From assembly GCA_035565675.1 (NCBI GenBank), contig DATMSA010000064.1, positions 1 through 7,036 of the forward strand: 7,036 nt of DNA, read 5' to 3'. The notes below the pieces were generated by a model. That model searched no databases and was not told where the DNA came from. It was given only the letters and a program-made list of their open reading frames with translations. Position 1 is the stretch's first letter; the number at the start of each line of letters is the position of its first letter. The stretch is from Capillimicrobium sp035565675 (lineage in GTDB: Bacteria; Actinomycetota; Thermoleophilia; Solirubrobacterales; Solirubrobacteraceae). Below are positions 5,464 to 7,036 of the stretch, in pieces. The position numbers and the translations under genes were made by a program.

Positions 5464-7036
5464 TCAGCAGAGCGCGCCGACGTCGACCCGCTGGCCGCGC
5501 GCGACGCGCACCTGCCGCTCGCCCGCGACCGCGTCGCCGACGCGGCAGCGCAGCGTCCACGCCTCGGGCGTCGGCCCGGCCGGCGGCTGCGGCCCGCGGA
5601 ACGACACGGTCGCCTGGGCCGCGTTGGGCCGCTCCCCGGCGGTCATCACCACCTCGTAGCGGCCGGGCGCCAGCGGGGCGTTCCAGCGCGACGCGTGGAG
5701 CGTCGCGTGCTGCAGCGTCGCGGTCAGCGGCCGGCCGACGGCGACGCGCCGGCGCCCGTCGCCGTCCTCGTCGTCCAGCCGGTACACCGCGAACCCCGGC
5801 TGCCGGCGCGGCTGCGCCCACGTCACGCGCACGTCGCCGAGGGCCGCGTCGTCGCCCGGGCGGATCGTGAAGCGCTGGCGCGCCGCCCCGCCCGCCGCCA
5901 GCGCGGTCATGCCGCCTGCGGCGGCCGCTACCGGATCGGGCAGCGGGCCCTGCGCCGCGCGCCCCGGATGCCCCTGGGCCGCCGGCGGCGTCGACGGGTT
6001 GGCGTGGACGGCGAAGCGGCCCGAGGACGGCGCGCGCATCGTCGTGCGCACCACCTCGGGGAACGCGAGCGGCGCGCCCTCGATCCCGCGCGAGTCGAGC
6101 ACGGGCCAGGTGGCGGTCGTCGACGTCCGGCTCAGCTCGAGCGTCGCGCCCGGCGTCGCGCGCCCCGCGACGACCGCGTGATGGTCGGGGTCGGCCGCCG
6201 CCTCGAGCGCGATCGTGAACGCGCGCCGCAGCCCGGCGTACCGGTCGACGACGGTCGAGAACTCGGGATGGAACGCGCGCGGGAGGCCGCCGAGGTCGGC
6301 TCCGATCTCCGGCGTGTAGGCGAGGCTGCCCAGCGACCAGTAGGCCCAGTCGTCGGTGCCGCCGGTGCCCTCGCCCAGCTCGGCCGCGGTCAGGTTGCGC
6401 AGGCCGGCCGGGCGGGCCATGCGCTCGCCGAGGCGCTCGAGCAGCGCGGCGTCCGGCGGCGGCGGGGTGGCGAACGCCGACGGCGGGCGCAGCAGCGCGT
6501 CGCCGTAGGTGTGGTTGGTGACCAGGACAGTCACCTGGCGGCCGGTGAGGAGATCGCGCACGTTCGCGGTCTCGGGCTCCGAGAACGGGGCCGGCCCGCG
6601 GTAGGTCTCGCCGGCCGGGTCGAGGCTCGCGCCCGGGCCGCCCCAGGTGGCGCCGAAGTTGCGGTTGGGGTCCACGCCCAGCTCGCGGTTGGCCGGGTCC
6701 TCGCACTGGGCGGCCGTGGGGGTCTGCCCGTCGGCCACGCGACAGTTCTTGCGCTTGTGCTCCAGCGCGCCGCCGACCGAGCGCGAGACGTGGAAGCCGT
6801 CGGGGTTGACGACCGGCACGACGACGACGCGCGCCGCGCCCAGCAGCCGCTGCACGCGCGGGTCACCGCGGCGCAGGCGCTGGACCAGGTCGATCGCCCA
6901 CTCCATCGTCACCTCGCCCGAGGGCCACTCGCGCGCGTGGTGGAGCCCCAGGACCGCGAGCACGGGACGCCCGTCGGCGGCGTGCACGTCGCGGGCGATC
7001 TCGACGCCGCGCACCTCGCGGCCCAGCAGCGTGCGC
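5464..7036 (-). CDS. M14 family zinc carboxypeptidase, N-terminus outside the window
   Basis: About 523 residues are visible and the frame is open to the right edge. The GTG at 7014 lies inside a family-typical TLLGREVRGVEI segment, so it is not the start. Numbering from it, zinc ligands are H26 and E29 (HHAREW, DNA about 6939-6928) and H168 (NHTYG, 6513-6511). Substrate-binding residues are R88 in KRKN and N117-R118 in DPNRNFG. The catalytic glutamate is E236 in AYTPEIG (6309-6307), after GGTDDWAYWSLGS. All catalytic residues are present, so an active metallocarboxypeptidase is expected. C91 and C104 could form a disulfide, suiting an exported enzyme, but any signal peptide lies outside the window. 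After the catalytic domain (to about 272) come a beta-rich segment to about 340, an Ala/Gly/Pro-rich linker (about 341-378) and a second beta-rich C-terminal region with an Asp-rich DDEDGDG turn at 414-420. Targets are likely peptides or cell-wall material (inference). Confidence 0.9.
   Translation of the reverse strand, partial: RTLLGREVRGVEIARDVHAADGRPVLAVLGLHHAREWPSGEVTMEWAIDLVQRLRRGDPRVQRLLGAARVVVVPVVNPDGFHVSRSVGGALEHKRKNCRVADGQTPTAAQCEDPANRELGVDPNRNFGATWGGPGASLDPAGETYRGPAPFSEPETANVRDLLTGRQVTVLVTNHTYGDALLRPPSAFATPPPPDAALLERLGERMARPAGLRNLTAAELGEGTGGTDDWAYWSLGSLAYTPEIGADLGGLPRAFHPEFSTVVDRYAGLRRAFTIALEAAADPDHHAVVAGRATPGATLELSRTSTTATWPVLDSRGIEGAPLAFPEVVRTTMRAPSSGRFAVHANPSTPPAAQGHPGRAAQGPLPDPVAAAAGGMTALAAGGAARQRFTIRPGDDAALGDVRVTWAQPRRQPGFAVYRLDDEDGDGRRRVAVGRPLTATLQHATLHASRWNAPLAPGRYEVVMTAGERPNAAQATVSFRGPQPPAGPTPEAWTLRCRVGDAVAGERQVRVARGQRVDVGALC

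Noticed and set aside
5442..5468. Inverted GCTGA/TCAGC between the exonuclease and carboxypeptidase stops
   Set aside because: Five-base arms arise from two convergent TGA stops with flanking GC and no T-tract follows. This is too weak to call a terminator.
1..7036. CRISPR array, tRNA or rRNA genes, insertion sequences, toxin-antitoxin or phage-defence genes
   Set aside because: I saw no spaced direct repeats, cloverleaf sequence, transposase motif or defence-protein motif on either strand.

Overview
The window is very GC-rich, with G or C dominating third codon positions. Its gene content fits a high-GC actinobacterium, possibly of the Thermoleophilia/Solirubrobacterales type: a stand-alone Pol I-type 5'-3' exonuclease, an ABC1/COQ8-like kinase, a secreted-type M14 carboxypeptidase, and a mycobacterial-style cbs-metB pair. 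The lineage is an inference from general character only. Genes are tightly packed, with intergenic gaps of 11 to 100 bases.

Layout from left to right. Positions 1-32 may hold the first codons of a minus-strand gene preceded by a near-perfect Shine-Dalgarno sequence. Positions 33-93 form a long imperfect hairpin that would bury that ribosome site. A two-gene minus-strand operon follows: cystathionine beta-synthase (2603 down to 1209) and a cystathionine gamma-synthase/lyase (1209 down to 133), joined by a TGATG stop/start overlap. A 99-bp divergent region with two 15-bp palindromes separates cbs from a plus-strand Lrp/AsnC regulator (2703-3173). That gene converges on a minus-strand ABC1/UbiB-family kinase (4555 down to 3185). 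The kinase is divergent, across only 26 bp, from a plus-strand FEN-type 5'-3' exonuclease (4582-5448). The exonuclease in turn converges on an M14 zinc carboxypeptidase whose N-terminus lies beyond the right edge.

How the genes work together. CBS and the gamma-enzyme would carry sulfur from homocysteine through cystathionine to cysteine (reverse transsulfuration). The divergently transcribed AsnC-type regulator is the obvious candidate to control them through the palindromes, and its ligand may be a sulfur amino acid (inference). The kinase, exonuclease and carboxypeptidase show no evident link to this pathway or to one another.

I do not see a clearly new multi-gene system. The points most worth a second look are the SD-sequestering hairpin at the left edge, the exonuclease with an altered metal-binding residue, the 26-bp divergent promoter with overlapping -10 elements, and the palindrome pair between cbs and the AsnC gene.
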